A stretch of 17,036 nucleotides of DNA from Chitinophaga pinensis (GTDB lineage Bacteria; Bacteroidota; Bacteroidia; Chitinophagales; Chitinophagaceae). The stretch lies in NCBI GenBank assembly GCA_945866165.1, contig CAMBGO010000027.1, forward strand, positions 1-17,036, written 5' to 3'. Positions 1 through 7,043 of the stretch are shown piece by piece (position 1 is the first letter of the stretch; each line of letters starts with the position of its first letter). Under the pieces are notes generated by a model. The model saw nothing but the letters and a program-made list of their open reading frames with translations, was not told the origin of the DNA and searched no databases. The translations under genes and the position numbers were made by a program.

Positions 1-825
1 GGCGGACCATACTATCAGATGTTATTTCCTTCAGTGGGGTTTGGCGCCGAGATCTATTCACCCAAGCCATCTGTGAAATTCATTGAAATAGCGGATACGG
101 CAAAAGAGTACAGCATCGTTGTGTCTGATATATTTGGAAACTCATCAACTGCATCATTCAATTTGAAAGGCACTAGTGGCATCAGTTTGGCAAAGCCCAA
201 TGATGAAAATAGAATGCAGCCAGGAGTAGTCAATTTTTTTGAAGACGAATTAGTTCGTTTTGTTTTTCCTGAAGATGCGTTTTATGATGCAATCAATTTT
301 AATTATAAAATAGGAGCTTCTGCAGACCGTGGTGCAGTGTCTTTTCAGATACAAGCAATTCCAGAAAATATTCCAGTTCAACATTATTTTGATGTTAGCA
401 TCAAACCAGATCGCGCAGGTGTTTTATTGAATCCAGATAGAATTATCATGAAGAGAACTGGGCTTGGAAGGAGTGAGGTTAAAAAGGCTAAGCTTGAAAA
501 AGATTTTTATGCTGCCTCTTTCCGAGACTTCGGAAGTTTTCAACTAATTCAAGATTTAGAACCTCCAACAATTGTTTCTAATGTCTTTAGCGGAAAGACA
601 GTAACAGGGAGCACCCGAATAACAATCGATGTTGCAGATAATAACCGTGTCATTAAGAATTTTGAGGCCCGCCTTGACGACAAATGGATTCTTTTTTATC
701 CTACTGGCAACCGGTATTATTATTATCCAGATGAACATTTTCCTCCTGGTGAACATAAATTATCTGTTGTTGTTATTGATGAAGCTGGTAACACGGCAAC
801 AAAAAATTGGACAATAAAACGATAA
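1..825 (+). CDS. C-terminal part of a secreted Ig-like-domain protein, probably an M23 family metallopeptidase (5' end cut off)
   Basis: The reading frame is open from base 1 (GGPYYQM...), so the first ATG at 19 is very probably internal and the gene starts upstream of the window. About 274 residues are visible. They are rich in beta-strand-like segments and end in an Ig/cadherin-like repeat with the motif DEAGNT followed by a short KR tail; an earlier copy is suggested by SDIFGNSS. Bacteroidota M23 peptidases of about 560 residues have C-terminal halves of this type (DxxGN repeats after the LytM domain), and such genes often precede bcp. That is family knowledge; the catalytic HxxxD and HxH motifs would lie outside the window and are not seen. 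It would act in the periplasm on cell-wall peptides. The stop is three bases before bcp, so the two are probably co-transcribed. Any secreted beta-sandwich protein remains possible. Confidence 0.6.
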   Translation, partial: GGPYYQMLFPSVGFGAEIYSPKPSVKFIEIADTAKEYSIVVSDIFGNSSTASFNLKGTSGISLAKPNDENRMQPGVVNFFEDELVRFVFPEDAFYDAINFNYKIGASADRGAVSFQIQAIPENIPVQHYFDVSIKPDRAGVLLNPDRIIMKRTGLGRSEVKKAKLEKDFYAASFRDFGSFQLIQDLEPPTIVSNVFSGKTVTGSTRITIDVADNNRVIKNFEARLDDKWILFYPTGNRYYYYPDEHFPPGEHKLSVVVIDEAGNTATKNWTIKR

Positions 826-828
826 TCA

Positions 829-1290
829 ATGAAAGAAATAACAGAAGGCAAGAACGCTCCAGCTTTTTCTGCAATAGACCAGGATGGCGAAAAAATTAAG
901 CTCGCTGATTTTAAAGGGCAAAAGCTCGCCCTTTATTTTTATCCCAAAGATGATACCAGCACCTGCACAGTTCAGGCTTGTAACCTGCGCGACGGTTTTA
1001 AGGCGCTTGCAAAAAAAGGTATTACAGTTGTGGGAGTAAGTCCTGACGACGAAAAATCACATGTAAAATTTATTTCTAAGCATAAGCTACCATTCAGGAT
1101 TATTGCAGATACAGATCATGTATTGCTTGAGAAATATGGAGTATGGGGTGAAAAGTCGATGTACGGAAAAAAATACATGGGCGTTTTCAGAAAAACATTT
1201 CTCATTGATGAAAATGGAGTGGTTGTGAAAATCATCAGCAAACCGAATGTAAAAGTTCATGCTGATGAAATTGCTGAAGGTTTTGAATAA
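829..1290 (+). CDS. bcp: Thioredoxin-dependent peroxiredoxin, Bcp/PrxQ type
   Basis: This 153-residue protein reduces hydrogen peroxide and organic hydroperoxides in the cytoplasm, using thioredoxin as electron donor. The peroxiredoxin signature PxxxTxxC is present (P39, T43, C46). A second cysteine, C51, lies five residues later, the normal place for the resolving cysteine of alpha-helical PrxQ enzymes, followed by NLRD. The length is normal for the family and no domain is missing. The commonest form of the active site is TPGC or TPTC; here it is TSTC, so the proline next to the threonine is replaced by serine, a mild variation. The ATG is three bases after the upstream stop, which suggests one transcript and perhaps translational coupling. 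No terminator with a clear GC stem follows it. Confidence 0.93.
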   Translation: MKEITEGKNAPAFSAIDQDGEKIKLADFKGQKLALYFYPKDDTSTCTVQACNLRDGFKALAKKGITVVGVSPDDEKSHVKFISKHKLPFRIIADTDHVLLEKYGVWGEKSMYGKKYMGVFRKTFLIDENGVVVKIISKPNVKVHADEIAEGFE

Positions 1291-1422
1291 AATTCCCTCA
1301 TCCTTTATTATTGAACTCTAGCTACTTACATTGACTTCCTGAGATCGATACCGCTTATTTTTATTATAAATTGAAGCTTTATCAGATATTCTTTGCAAAG
1401 ACCATGATTGTTTTAAATTGGT

Positions 1423-1430
1423 TATCTTTA
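1423..1430 (+). promoter_or_regulatory. Possible Bacteroidota -7 box before the kinase-like gene
   Basis: TATCTTTA fits TAnnTTTG in all but the last base and lies 16 bases before the ATG at 1447. No TTG element sits at the usual distance of about 20 bases: the nearest are 12 and 27 bases upstream. The 156-base gap between bcp and this gene otherwise holds only AT-rich sequence and a perfect CTTTGCAAAG palindrome at 1391-1400. This is a weak call. Confidence 0.2.
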
Positions 1431-1446
1431 CACAAGTAAACAGTAC

Positions 1447-2064
1447 ATGAAAGATGACATACAAGATATCCTTTCTGGAAAGAGCAAAGTTAAGCATCAC
1501 CATCTTATCCAAACAACCTGCAGTTACCTTAAAAGAAGCCAAGGATCAGGCTCAATGGCTGAAAAACAACAGCAAAACAAAGAGCAAGAAGCAAAGAAGT
1601 TAATTTTATTTGCAGATCAAAATAATCTTTGGGTTGAAAATATTAATTTAGACAACTACGTATCACAAGGTGCCGAACAAAAGGTTTTTTTGAAAGACGG
1701 GGCAACTGTTTTAAAGCTTAATGATTCCATTTATTATACATCGTGGGTTGACTATTTTCACAACCTATTACTTAATAATTTGTTTTTTCCTGATACTGCA
1801 TATAATCTACTAGGCTTTTATAAAGACCAGGATGTAGTTTATGCAGTTGTAGAACAACCTTTTGTAAAGGCAACTGAAAAAACAGATTTAAGTAAAGTGA
1901 AAATATTTATGGAAAACAATGGTTTTCTTAACACAAAAAATCATGATTATTACAACGAAGAGCTTTGTGTAATTCTCGAGGATTTGCATGATGAAAATGT
2001 ACTTACACAAAATGGCATGCTCTACTTCATAGATACTGTTTTTTACATTGTATCTCCCCAATGA
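1447..2064 (+). CDS. Compact kinase-like protein resembling the polyvalent-protein kinase domain of mobile elements
   Basis: This 205-residue protein has no signal peptide or membrane segment. Residues 1-65 hold a hydrophilic N-terminal helix region with LIQTTCSYLKRSQGSG and a Q/K/E-rich stretch. Residues 75-200 look like a minimal protein-kinase/aminoglycoside-phosphotransferase fold: a glycine-loop-like GAEQKVF (75-81), a lysine in TVLKL (K90, likely nucleotide-binding), a hinge-like VEQPFV (135-140), a catalytic-loop-like EDLHDENVL (D179, H181, N184), and a metal-binding aspartate in FIDT (D196). This order matches the Kinase-PolyVal family described in polyvalent proteins of phages and conjugative elements and frequent in Bacteroidota; I recognise it by motif pattern only. 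The protein ends nine residues after D196, so most of a normal C-lobe is missing. No integrase, tail gene or transfer gene is nearby, so it looks like an orphan or domesticated gene. Target unknown. It could also be a catalytically dead relative. Confidence 0.7.
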   Translation: MKDDIQDILSGKSKVKHHHLIQTTCSYLKRSQGSGSMAEKQQQNKEQEAKKLILFADQNNLWVENINLDNYVSQGAEQKVFLKDGATVLKLNDSIYYTSWVDYFHNLLLNNLFFPDTAYNLLGFYKDQDVVYAVVEQPFVKATEKTDLSKVKIFMENNGFLNTKNHDYYNEELCVILEDLHDENVLTQNGMLYFIDTVFYIVSPQ

Positions 2065-2141
2065 AGTATGATATTCAAAGTATTTAAATCGAAAAACACG
2101 AAACGGTTCGAAGTTGAACACTTGCTGATGGTTTCAACGCC

Positions 2142-2876
2142 TTAATCAACCCATTCCATGTCTCCCCAAGCGATTGTTGGATTAGAATCTCCTTTTAGCA
2201 TTAGGTTTCCATCCATATCAACTCCTTTCACTCTTGCTTCAATCGAGAGATTGTTTTTGTTAAATCTAACTATTTGGTCTTTTTTATACAACGAGTTGTT
2301 ATACAATGAAAGTAATTCTCCTGATTTCTCTTTACTGATAAATGAGGTCATTTTTTCCAGCTCAATGCATAATTCTTTTGCCATTTCAATAGGGTCATGC
2401 TCTTTGCCGGAGATTTGTTTAAGTGATACTGGGTTTCGATGCATTTCTGGAAACTTGGTTTGGTTAATATTGATTCCAATCCCCAGAACAGCTGTTTCCC
2501 AATTGTTTCCAATGATGATGTTTTCAATCAAAATCCCCCCTGCCTTTCTGTCACGCCAGTAAAGATCATTGGGCCATTTGATACTCATTTCATCACCTCC
2601 ATATTGTTTTAACAAATTATAACAAGCCAAGGATGTAGCCATTGACAATGAAAATTGTTGGTTTAGCTCATAATTTTTACAATCAAGTACAACGGAGGTC
2701 AGGAGGTTTTCGCCTGGATTGCTAAGCCAGCTCTTATTTCGTTGGCCCTTGCCTTGAGTTTGCTCTAGTGCAAAAAAGGCCATTCCATGGGATGCCTTCC
2801 CTTCCCTTACCAGTTTCATGGCATGGTTATTGGTACTTTCTATGGTGTTCAAAACAATAAACGATTGTCCTATCAT
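2142..2876 (-). CDS. birA: Biotin--[acetyl-CoA-carboxylase] ligase, class I (no HTH domain)
   Basis: The enzyme activates biotin to biotinyl-AMP and attaches it to the carrier lysine of biotin-dependent carboxylases in the cytoplasm. Counting from the ATG at 2876 it has 244 residues. Visible motifs are ESTN (13-16), the biotinyl-AMP loop GKGQRNKSW (42-50, a variant of GRGRxGRxW), KWPNDL (100-105), KAGGILIE (111-118) and GIGININ (132-138), followed by a small C-terminal SH3-like part (about 198-244). There is no N-terminal winged helix, so it should not act as a biotin repressor. A TTG at 2960 in the same frame would add 28 residues, but that extension has no family character and would overlap the rsfS frame, so I prefer the ATG. 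It is divergent from rsfS and convergent with the kinase-like gene; no strong terminator lies between those two stops. Confidence 0.92.
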   Translation of the reverse strand: MIGQSFIVLNTIESTNNHAMKLVREGKASHGMAFFALEQTQGKGQRNKSWLSNPGENLLTSVVLDCKNYELNQQFSLSMATSLACYNLLKQYGGDEMSIKWPNDLYWRDRKAGGILIENIIIGNNWETAVLGIGININQTKFPEMHRNPVSLKQISGKEHDPIEMAKELCIELEKMTSFISKEKSGELLSLYNNSLYKKDQIVRFNKNNLSIEARVKGVDMDGNLMLKGDSNPTIAWGDMEWVD

Positions 2877-2905
2877 TGGCTGAAGAAAAGGATTGAATTT
2901 ATCCC

Positions 2906-2913
2906 TAATTTTG
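2906..2913 (+). promoter_or_regulatory. Possible -7 promoter element upstream of rsfS
   Basis: TAATTTTG is an exact match to the Bacteroidota -7 consensus TAnnTTTG. It lies in the gap between birA and rsfS and points toward rsfS. The expected TTG about 20 bases upstream is absent; the closest TTGs are 27 and 10 bases away. If real, transcription would start near 2918-2920 and the ATG at 2937 would have a short leader. Sequence match only. Confidence 0.25.
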
Positions 2914-2936
2914 CGTAAGATAGAAAAGAAAACAGC

Positions 2937-3497
2937 ATGTTGGTTGCAACCCGTTTGCAACTATTTCCATTAGTCCTTGTTTATCTATTAAATCATAATC
3001 AAACTATATTTAAAAAAAATCAATTGGCATTAAAAAATACAGGAGTAGAGACGACTAAAAAAAAGCTGGTAAGGTTGAACCGAAACAGCAAACTGATCAA
3101 GGTAATCATCAAGGCAATTCAAGATAAGAAAGGGGAGCATATTGTTTCTCTAGATTTAAGAAAAATCCCAGAAGCAGTTTCAGATTTTTTTATTGTTTGT
3201 GAAGCACCTTCTACCATTCAAGTTCGGGCTATTGCCGACTGGATTGAGATGATGGTAAAACAGGAGTGTGGAGAATACCCTTTTAAGCGTGAAGGTGCTG
3301 GTTTGATGCAATGGGTATTGGTTGATTATGTAAATGTTGTGGTACATGTTTTTCTTGCAGAAACAAGAAAATTTTATCGATTAGAAGAAATGTGGAGTGA
3401 TGCGTTGTCGCAAGATGAATTGGAGGAGGCTGATAAAGCACCTCCGGTGAAGGCGCCTAAAAAAGTTAAGACAACTACCAAGGCGGTAAAAAAATAA
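2937..3497 (+). CDS. rsfS: Ribosomal silencing factor RsfS (start uncertain)
   Basis: RsfS binds protein uL14 on the 50S subunit and blocks joining to 30S, lowering translation in starvation. From the ATG at 2937 the protein has 186 residues. The conserved RsfS/Iojap domain covers about 51-153: NSKLIKVIIKAIQDKKGE, DLRKIPEAVSDFFIVCEA, VRAIADWIE, W126-V-L-V-D-Y, HVF (137-139) and FYRLEEMW (146-153). A lysine/proline/threonine tail (168-186) follows, probably flexible. The first about 29 residues (LVATRLQLFPLVLVYLL...) look unlike any RsfS N-terminus, so a TTG at 3024, giving ALKNTGVETTKKK before the domain, is a likely true start. I give the only suitable in-frame ATG as outer limit. ftsH follows after 26 bases without a terminator, so the genes are probably in one operon. 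Confidence 0.9.
   Translation: MLVATRLQLFPLVLVYLLNHNQTIFKKNQLALKNTGVETTKKKLVRLNRNSKLIKVIIKAIQDKKGEHIVSLDLRKIPEAVSDFFIVCEAPSTIQVRAIADWIEMMVKQECGEYPFKREGAGLMQWVLVDYVNVVVHVFLAETRKFYRLEEMWSDALSQDELEEADKAPPVKAPKKVKTTTKAVKK
2943..2961. promoter_or_regulatory. Tandem TTGCAA palindromes in the birA/rsfS divergent region (possible operator)
   Basis: The 8-base palindrome GTTGCAAC (2943-2950) is followed by TTTGCAAC (2954-2961). The two TTGCAA cores start exactly 11 bases apart, one helical turn, which would place both on the same DNA face. The site lies between the divergent genes birA and rsfS. BirA here lacks a DNA-binding domain, so any regulator would be another protein. If rsfS truly starts at the ATG at 2937, this element is inside its coding sequence; with the TTG at 3024 it is intergenic. 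Function is inferred from symmetry only. Confidence 0.3.
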
Positions 3498-3523
3498 ATT
3501 TTATATTCAAACAAAGGGTTAAT

Positions 3524-5605
3524 ATGAATCAGGAAGAGCAAAGTAATGATAAGAAGTCTGGGTCGTTCCCGGGATTTGGTAGGAAAAAAAGTGGAACCAA
3601 CCCTTCAGGTAAGGGCCCTAAATTCAGTTTTTACTGGATCTATGTAGTGGCTGCTGTTGTGTTGATTGGATATCAGGTGTTGCGTGGCGTAACGCCAGAT
3701 GCAAGAAACATCACCGAATTGGAGTTCAAGCAAAAGATGCTTGTCAACAATGACGTACTAAAACTAGAGCCTGTTAAGAACAAAGGTGTTATCAGGGTAT
3801 ACATCATGAAGGATAGCCTTTCAAAGCAGGTTTATAAAGACCTTCTTGGCGATAAATTAGTTTACGCACAAACTTCTAAAGGTCCTCATTTTCAATTCAG
3901 TTATTCCAAGGTTGATGATTATCAGGAAAACCTTGATAAATATTTTACAGAGCATCCTAATGTAAATCCAGTTGCAGTTGATCCAAAAGAAGATCCTGAG
4001 TTCTTTGGTCCTCTTGTTAATTTTCTTTTCCCGTTGTTGATGTTTGGTCTTCTTTTTGTGTTGATGATGAGAAAAATGGGCGGCGGTGGAGCTGGCGGCG
4101 GCGGTGGCGGCGGTATTTTTAACATTGGAAAATCAAAGGCTCAATTATTTGATAAAGGAACCAAAGTAAATATAACCTTCACTGATGTTGCGGGTCTTGA
4201 AGAAGCCAAACAAGAAGTGATGGAGATTGTAGATTTTCTTAAAAACCCCAAAAAATACACTGCATTGGGTGGTAAAATTCCCAAAGGTGCATTGTTGGTT
4301 GGCCCTCCCGGTACTGGTAAAACATTGTTGGCGAAAGCCATGGCTGGAGAAGCCCAAGTGCCTTTCTTCTCTATGTCTGGTTCCGACTTCGTTGAATTAT
4401 TTGTGGGTGTTGGTGCAAGCCGTGTAAGGGATTTGTTCAAACAAGCTAGAGAGAAGGCCCCTTGTATCATTTTTATTGATGAGATAGATGCCATCGGACG
4501 TGCTCGTGGAAAAAATATGATGATGAGCAATGATGAACGAGAGAATACACTCAATCAGTTGCTTGTTGAAATGGATGGATTTGGTGGTGATAGTGGAATT
4601 ATTATCTTGGCCGCAACTAACCGTCCCGATGTGTTGGATAGCGCATTATTAAGGCCAGGTAGGTTTGATCGCCAAATCAGTATCGACAAGCCAGATGTGA
4701 AGGGAAGAGAAGAAATATTTCACGTACACCTTCAGCCTATTAAACATTCTGAAAAGCTTGATATCCATAAGCTGGCAGAGCAAACTCCAGGATTTGCGGG
4801 TGCTGATATTGCAAATGTGTGTAATGAAGCCGCGTTAATTGCAGCAAGAAAAGGGAAGACCCAGGTGGAAATGGATGATTTCCAAGATGCCATCGACAGG
4901 GTAATAGGCGGTCTTGAAAAGAAGAATAAAATCATCCTTCCCGAGGAGAAAAAAATCATTGCTTACCACGAAGCAGGGCATGCCGTTTGCGGATGGTATC
5001 TTGAGCATGCATATCCTTTACTAAAGGTTACCATTGTCCCAAGAGGGGTTGCTGCATTGGGTTATGCACAGTATACTCCAAAGGAACAATATCTCTATAA
5101 TGTTGAACAACTTACTGACCAGATGTGCATGACATTGGGAGGTAGGGCAAGTGAAGATATCTTCTTTGGAAAAATATCTACAGGCGCTCAAAACGATTTG
5201 CAACAGGTTACTAAAATTTCCTACGCAATGGTTACTGTATATGGGATGAATGAAAAGGTTGGTAATGTAAGTTTTTATGATCCACAACAGGAAAGCGTTT
5301 TCACAAAACCATACAGTGAAGAAACAGGTAAGATCATTGATGAAGAGGTAAGGGGTTTGGTTGAACGTGCTTATGAGCGAACGAAGGCCTTGCTTACAGA
5401 AAGGAAAGAAGAGGTAGAAAAAATCGCATTGGCATTGCTTGATCGCGAGGTGCTTCATCAACAAGATGTTGAAGACCTTATTGGTAAGCGTCCATATGAG
5501 GAAAAAAAGATTTTCGCAGATGATGAAACAGAAACCACGACTGCAACCGATTTGACTCCAAATACACCTGAAGAAGGATCAACTGAAGAACAAAAACCAG
5601 CATAA
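3524..5605 (+). CDS. ftsH: ATP-dependent zinc metalloprotease FtsH
   Basis: FtsH is a hexameric inner-membrane AAA+ protease that degrades damaged membrane proteins and short-lived cytoplasmic regulators. The 693 residues contain a polar N-terminus, transmembrane helix 1 (about 35-53), a periplasmic domain (about 55-160), transmembrane helix 2 (about 163-182), a nearly pure glycine linker (186-197), and the AAA module with Walker A GPPGTGKT (260-267), pore loop FVG (293-295), Walker B IIFIDE (315-320) and the second region of homology with arginines R377, R380 and R383. The protease domain has HEAGH (482-486) and the third zinc ligand D558. All catalytic residues are present. The last about 30 residues are acidic and threonine-rich. 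The glycine tract (bases 4080-4113) is made of GGC/GGT/GGA codons and raises local GC, but is usual in Bacteroidota FtsH. The next gene starts two bases after the stop. Confidence 0.97.
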   Translation: MNQEEQSNDKKSGSFPGFGRKKSGTNPSGKGPKFSFYWIYVVAAVVLIGYQVLRGVTPDARNITELEFKQKMLVNNDVLKLEPVKNKGVIRVYIMKDSLSKQVYKDLLGDKLVYAQTSKGPHFQFSYSKVDDYQENLDKYFTEHPNVNPVAVDPKEDPEFFGPLVNFLFPLLMFGLLFVLMMRKMGGGGAGGGGGGGIFNIGKSKAQLFDKGTKVNITFTDVAGLEEAKQEVMEIVDFLKNPKKYTALGGKIPKGALLVGPPGTGKTLLAKAMAGEAQVPFFSMSGSDFVELFVGVGASRVRDLFKQAREKAPCIIFIDEIDAIGRARGKNMMMSNDERENTLNQLLVEMDGFGGDSGIIILAATNRPDVLDSALLRPGRFDRQISIDKPDVKGREEIFHVHLQPIKHSEKLDIHKLAEQTPGFAGADIANVCNEAALIAARKGKTQVEMDDFQDAIDRVIGGLEKKNKIILPEEKKIIAYHEAGHAVCGWYLEHAYPLLKVTIVPRGVAALGYAQYTPKEQYLYNVEQLTDQMCMTLGGRASEDIFFGKISTGAQNDLQQVTKISYAMVTVYGMNEKVGNVSFYDPQQESVFTKPYSEETGKIIDEEVRGLVERAYERTKALLTERKEEVEKIALALLDREVLHQQDVEDLIGKRPYEEKKIFADDETETTTATDLTPNTPEEGSTEEQKPA

Positions 5606-5607
5606 CC

Positions 5608-6243
5608 ATGGATGTCTTTCCATCTAGAGAAAGCATTTTAAAAAATATCCGAAAGGCCCTCACACAGCCATCAGCGATTCCTTTTAAGGAACTTGAAAAG
5701 CTAGAACACTCATTTGTTCAGCCAGCAGAAGACCTCGCAATCATTTTTGCTGAAAAATTCACTTCGTTGTTGGGGAAATTTTCGTTGTGTGAAAATGAAG
5801 AAGAGCTGGTTACGAAAATAAGCGACTTGGTTGTTGCTAAACAGTGGAATGAAGTCTACTGCAATGATGAAAATATCCGCACTGCATTCAATTCATTCGG
5901 ATTTAACCAATTTTCAGATAAAGACCTCTCACAATCTGATGTTTCTATCACTAGATGTGAATTACTTGTTGCAAGAACAGGTTCAATGGTTTTGAGCAGC
6001 AAGGTTTCGTCTGGGCGAACAACCAGCGTATATGCTCCTGTCCACATTTGTATTGCCAAAGCAAGTCAACTTGTGTACGATATCAAGGATGCAATCGAAT
6101 TGCTAAAGAAAAAATATGGAGAAAACTTGCCTTCACAAATATCCTTTGCTACTGGCCCTAGCCGAACGGCAGATATCGAAAAAACCCTGGTGGTGGGTGT
6201 CCATGGTCCCAAAGAAGTCTATTGTTTTTTAATTGATGCCTGA
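5608..6243 (+). CDS. LUD domain protein, LutC/YkgG-like
   Basis: This 211-residue cytoplasmic protein belongs to the LUD (lactate utilisation) family. The strongest signature is the C-terminal GPSRTADIEKT followed by GVHGPKE (183-203); ELLVARTGSMVLSS (118-131) is a second conserved block. In LutABC systems LutC works with iron-sulfur proteins LutA and LutB to oxidise lactate, but neither partner is here, and single LUD genes next to ftsH are common in Bacteroidota, where their role is not settled. The ATG follows the ftsH stop after only two bases, which strongly suggests translational coupling and one mRNA with rsfS-ftsH. The length is normal for a stand-alone LutC. I therefore assign the family but not lactate oxidation itself. 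Confidence 0.88.
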   Translation: MDVFPSRESILKNIRKALTQPSAIPFKELEKLEHSFVQPAEDLAIIFAEKFTSLLGKFSLCENEEELVTKISDLVVAKQWNEVYCNDENIRTAFNSFGFNQFSDKDLSQSDVSITRCELLVARTGSMVLSSKVSSGRTTSVYAPVHICIAKASQLVYDIKDAIELLKKKYGENLPSQISFATGPSRTADIEKTLVVGVHGPKEVYCFLIDA

Positions 6244-6284
6244 TTACGCATATCTAAAAAGACTTTTACTGAGTATATTTGAAG

Positions 6285-7043
6285 ATGCAAATTCCAGAGG
6301 GAAAAAATATATATTTTTTATCTGACTTCCATTTGGGAGCACCTGATCATGCTAGTAGTTTAGCGCGTGAAAAAAGACTGGTTTCATTTTTAGATGCGAT
6401 TTCACATGATGCTCATCAGATATTTATTGTAGGTGATCTATTTGATTTTTGGTTCGAATACAGGCATGTTGTTCCCAAGGGATATGTAAGAATACTTGGA
6501 AAGATAGCGTCATTAACAGATGCAGGTATACCGGTATTTTTCTTTACTGGTAACCACGATATGTGGATGTCGGGTTATTTTGAAAAGGAACTCAATGTTC
6601 CAGTTTACCATGAACCCAAGGTTTTCAGTTTTAATGGTAAGTCTTTTTTCATTGGACATGGTGATGGCTTAGGTCCCGGTGACCATGGGTATAAATTGCT
6701 TAAGCGGGTTTTTAGAAATCCAGCTTGTAAATTTTTATTCAGCATTTTACCACCTTTTTTAGGAATTGGATTGGCAGGATATTTAAGTAGAAAGAGCAGG
6801 GCATATACTGGCAGTTTAGAGGATGTTTTTCTTGGTGAAGAACAGGAATGGTTAATCCAATATTCTAAAGAAATAATGAAATCAACCCACCACGATTATT
6901 TTATTTTTGGGCATAGACACCTCCCAATTGATTTCAATATAATGGACAAAAGCAGGTATATCAATTTAGGTGATTGGATAAACTATGATTCGTATGCAGT
7001 TTTTGATGGAACGGAACTCAATTTGAAAATGCTTGGTAAATGA
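6285..7043 (+). CDS. lpxH: UDP-2,3-diacylglucosamine diphosphatase (LpxH-type metallophosphoesterase)
   Basis: The predicted enzyme cleaves UDP-2,3-diacylglucosamine to lipid X and UMP, a lipid A step at the inner membrane's cytoplasmic face. From the ATG at 6285 it has 252 residues and all the calcineurin-like metal motifs: SDFHLG (D14, H16), GDLFDFW (D51), GNHD (N90, H91), GHGD (H125) and GHRH (H210, H212). A hydrophobic stretch at about 150-166 (FLFSILPPFLGIGLAGY) fits the lipid-binding cap of LpxH enzymes. A TTG at 6279 is in frame, but the ATG two codons later is preferred. It begins 41 bases after the LUD gene and its stop overlaps the next start by four bases (ATGA). Other Bacteroidota metallophosphoesterases look similar, so substrate is inferred from family. 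Confidence 0.85.
   Translation: MQIPEGKNIYFLSDFHLGAPDHASSLAREKRLVSFLDAISHDAHQIFIVGDLFDFWFEYRHVVPKGYVRILGKIASLTDAGIPVFFFTGNHDMWMSGYFEKELNVPVYHEPKVFSFNGKSFFIGHGDGLGPGDHGYKLLKRVFRNPACKFLFSILPPFLGIGLAGYLSRKSRAYTGSLEDVFLGEEQEWLIQYSKEIMKSTHHDYFIFGHRHLPIDFNIMDKSRYINLGDWINYDSYAVFDGTELNLKMLGK

Noticed and set aside
1286..1309. AATAAA/TTTATT inverted repeat at the end of bcp as a terminator.
   Set aside because: The arms are purely A/T and common by chance in this AT-rich DNA.
2113..2138. GTTGAA/TTCAAC inverted repeat between the kinase-like gene and birA as a bidirectional terminator.
   Set aside because: Only six base pairs with a 14-base loop and no T run on either side.
2065..2145. In-frame open stretch of 26 codons after the TGA of the kinase-like gene, which might suggest stop readthrough or a broken longer C-lobe.
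   Set aside because: It has no kinase-like motif, is short enough to be chance, and runs into the birA stop; nothing supports readthrough.
2877..2960. Upstream TTG start for birA adding 28 residues.
   Set aside because: The extra residues do not resemble BirA N-termini and the ATG at 2876 gives the usual class I length and start.
4080..4113. GC-rich glycine-codon tract in ftsH that could look like a simple repeat or inserted sequence.
   Set aside because: A glycine linker after the second membrane helix is a regular feature of Bacteroidota FtsH and the frame is intact.
6274..6281. Perfect TAnnTTTG box (TATATTTG) just before lpxH.
   Set aside because: It ends three bases before the ATG at 6285, so transcription would begin at or inside the start codon, and no -33 element is at a fitting distance.
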